From positions 8,698,001 to 8,762,000 of the forward strand of contig NZ_JAPNKC010000001.1 of assembly GCF_026626705.1 (NCBI RefSeq): DNA of 64,000 bases, in the 5' to 3' direction. Shown here piece by piece: positions 62,725 through 64,000 of the stretch. The DNA is from Pyxidicoccus sp. MSG2 (GTDB lineage Bacteria; Myxococcota; Myxococcia; Myxococcales; Myxococcaceae). The notes beneath the pieces are model-generated. The model did no database searches. It saw only the letters and a list, made by a program, of their open reading frames with translations, and had not been told where the DNA came from. The position numbers and the translations under genes are program-made. Numbering within the stretch: position 1 is the first letter of the stretch; each line of letters opens with the position of its first letter.

Positions 62725-63693
62725 TCAAGGCCCCAGCGGCCGGGCGATGATGCCGAGGTGATTGGCCACGGGCCGCTCCCACCAGGGCAGGCGGAAGTTG
62801 CTCGTGGCGTTGATGTGCTGGACGTGCCCGGAGGCGCTGCTCCGCACGAGCGTGGCGGACCCGCCGCCATCCAACTGGATGGCCGCATGCGCGCCGTGCT
62901 TCAGCATCAGGTCGGCGACTTCCGTCAGCGTGGCACCCTGGCTGTAGCCGCGCTGCTTGCCGTCCACCACCGCCAGCAGCAGATAGCGTCCAGTGACGTC
63001 GAGGCCGATGGCCGTGCGCGGGTAGGGCGCATCTCCGACGGGCGTGCCTTCGAGCGACGTCCGCCGCCCGTCACGAACGACGTAGCCCAGCCCGGAGATG
63101 GCGTGCCAGACCTCCGCGGGCGGCGGGCCGAAGTGGGCGCGCCGCTCGCGTGACAGGTTGAGGGTGACGGTGCCCTTCGCCCCCTCGCCGTAGAGCACGC
63201 CGCGCGAGGCCGCGAGCCCCACGACGTGCACCGGCTCTCCCGTCCGGGGCGCGTAGTCGAGCGGGTGGTTGGCGCGGAAGGGGAAGAAGAAGTTGGCGTT
63301 GATGGCGACCTGCACGCCATGCCGCGCCGCGAACCCGCTCACCGTGTCCGCACGCACATCTCCCGCGTCGGAGGGCTCCGCCGGTGTCACGAGGAAGTCG
63401 ATGCCCGGCGCCTCCAGGTCCACGCGGACGACGTGGGCCACCATCGCTCGCGGGGACACACGCACCTCGCGCGTGTACTCGACGCCCTCGAACCACACCT
63501 CGTGCGCGGGCTCCGGGGGACCTCGGTGTGTGAACCAGGTCCAGTACCCGCCGCTGACACAGCCGGCGATGGCCGGAACCAGCAGCACCAGCCCGCACGT
63601 CCACCGCAGCCACCGGCGGCCCCGCCAGTGGCGCAGCACGGTGAGGCCCAGGGCGAGCAGGACGCTGGCGCCAGCGAGGATGAGAGGACCCAT
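62725..63693 (-). CDS. Phosphodiester glycosidase-like (NAGPA/DUF2233) protein
   Basis: The product has 322 residues. Two N-terminal hydrophobic helices (about 5-20 and 30-48) are followed by the catalytic-type domain: VQVAINANFFFPFRANHPLD, GLGYVVRDGRRTSLEG, RTAIGLDVTGRYLLLAVVDG and AHAAIQLDGGGSATLVRSS. The DGGGSxTL signature matches the NAGPA fold of uncovering enzymes and bacterial phosphodiester glycosidases. It is probably anchored in the inner membrane with the domain outside. The ribosome-binding site is weak. Confidence 0.8.
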   Translation of the reverse strand: MGPLILAGASVLLALGLTVLRHWRGRRWLRWTCGLVLLVPAIAGCVSGGYWTWFTHRGPPEPAHEVWFEGVEYTREVRVSPRAMVAHVVRVDLEAPGIDFLVTPAEPSDAGDVRADTVSGFAARHGVQVAINANFFFPFRANHPLDYAPRTGEPVHVVGLAASRGVLYGEGAKGTVTLNLSRERRAHFGPPPAEVWHAISGLGYVVRDGRRTSLEGTPVGDAPYPRTAIGLDVTGRYLLLAVVDGKQRGYSQGATLTEVADLMLKHGAHAAIQLDGGGSATLVRSSASGHVQHINATSNFRLPWWERPVANHLGIIARPLGP

Positions 63694-63746
63694 TCCGGCC
63701 CGAGCATAGTGAAGCGGGCTTTCCTCCGGCAGCCGTCCAGAAGCCC

Positions 63747-63775
63747 TTGGTGGTTAATATAAGTGCTTATATAAA
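63747..63775 (+). promoter_or_regulatory. Sigma70-like promoter with operator in spacer
   Basis: TTGGTG and TATAAA (5 of 6 consensus) are 17 bp apart, about 90 nt before the ATG at 63867. The AT-rich palindrome at 63757 overlaps the spacer and the -10. Confidence 0.6.
63757..63772. promoter_or_regulatory. AT-rich operator palindrome
   Basis: ATATAAG-TG-CTTATAT has perfect 7-bp arms. The pattern is common for ArsR/SmtB-type repressors. It lies over the promoter of the gene at 63867. No regulator gene is in view. Confidence 0.6.
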
Positions 63776-63866
63776 AGCGCTGTTGAATCTCTCGAAATGA
63801 CGGACGCGCATCCGCCGTACGGATGAACACGGCCCGCGACGGGCACCCGCATCGGAGTGAGTCGCC

Positions 63867-64000
63867 ATGAGGTCCCTCTTCATCAATGCCGAGAACCGCG
63901 TGCGCAATGGCTGGAAGGTGCTGGGCTATTTCGCAGTGACGGCCCTCTTCGTGATGGGCCTCATCTTCCTGCGCAGGGCGTTGCCGGACGCCGTGCGGCC
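63867..64000 (+). CDS. CPBP-like membrane protein, N-terminal fragment
   Basis: The gene is cut by the window end after 44 codons. The ATG follows GGAG by 9 nt. The start RSLFINAENRVRNGWKVLGY and a membrane helix (FAVTALFVMGLIFLR) match the N-terminus of CPBP-family intramembrane proteases, which often begin with an ENRLRxGW motif. The catalytic motifs lie outside the window. Confidence 0.5.
   Translation, partial: MRSLFINAENRVRNGWKVLGYFAVTALFVMGLIFLRRALPDAVR

Noticed and set aside
62505..62750. Short plus-strand open frame after the DUF2239 gene
   Set aside because: No ATG with a ribosome-binding site; composition turns to Arg/Gly-rich shadow sequence.

Overview
The window is high-GC, densely packed chromosomal DNA from a member of the Myxococcaceae (Myxococcus/Pyxidicoccus/Corallococcus type). 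This rests on the GC-rich third codon positions, the many lipoproteins, the ECF sigma, PilZ, ankyrin and bactofilin-like proteins, a Bat (VWA/MoxR) operon, and a compact non-flagellar type III secretion (T3SS) locus. Start codons are often GTG or TTG, and neighbouring genes repeatedly overlap as ATGA, GTGA or TTGA. I found no rRNA, tRNA, CRISPR array or insertion sequence.

Region by region. 0-4 kb: a secreted glycosidase-like enzyme, a LysR regulator with two matching operator-like sites, a 66-codon Cys-tailed ORF and the tail of a destroyed short-chain dehydrogenase. 4-8.1 kb (minus): an overlapping operon of a beta-barrel-like protein, an ECF sigma factor, a zinc-finger anti-sigma and a caspase-fold protein with an EF-hand. 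8.2-12.2 kb: a large exported protein with a catalytically altered transglutaminase fold, a membrane segment and a C-terminal PD-(D/E)xK-like domain, followed by a probable partner or immunity gene. 12.3-18.1 kb: a glycosyltransferase with a repeat coiled coil, an Ntn-type amidohydrolase, an ankyrin-bactofilin-like fusion, a degenerate SMC/RecF-like protein and an alpha/beta hydrolase. 18.3-26.8 kb: a complete eight-gene MoxR-DUF58-Bat operon. 26.9-29.4 kb: STAS-like, zinc-ribbon/TPR, response regulator and PilZ proteins.

29.6-38.5 kb: a T3SS export locus with genes resembling needle subunit, inner rod, SctJ, SctQ, a FliO-like protein, SctR, S, T, U and V. No ATPase, stator, secretin or outer inner-membrane-ring gene lies in the locus or its flanks. 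The gene order recalls both the prgIJK order of injectisomes and the fliN-O-P-Q-R-flhB-flhA order of flagella. This is the most unusual system in the window.

38.5-49.5 kb is informational housekeeping: an HU/IHF-like protein, a BrkB/YihY membrane protein, RNase E/G with a split S1 domain, DUF3052, acylphosphatase, LigA and Rho. 49.6-58.8 kb: an AI-2E-type transporter, a lipase-like hydrolase, a glutamine amidotransferase / glutamine synthetase-like / iron alcohol dehydrogenase cluster and several lipoproteins. 58.8-64 kb: an ankyrin protein, an ELWxTDGT-type lipoprotein, a winged-helix (YcaQ-like) protein, a DUF2239-like protein behind paired operators, a phosphodiester glycosidase-like protein and the start of a probable CPBP membrane protease behind an AT-rich operator. 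Family names come from motif recognition by eye; no database search was run.
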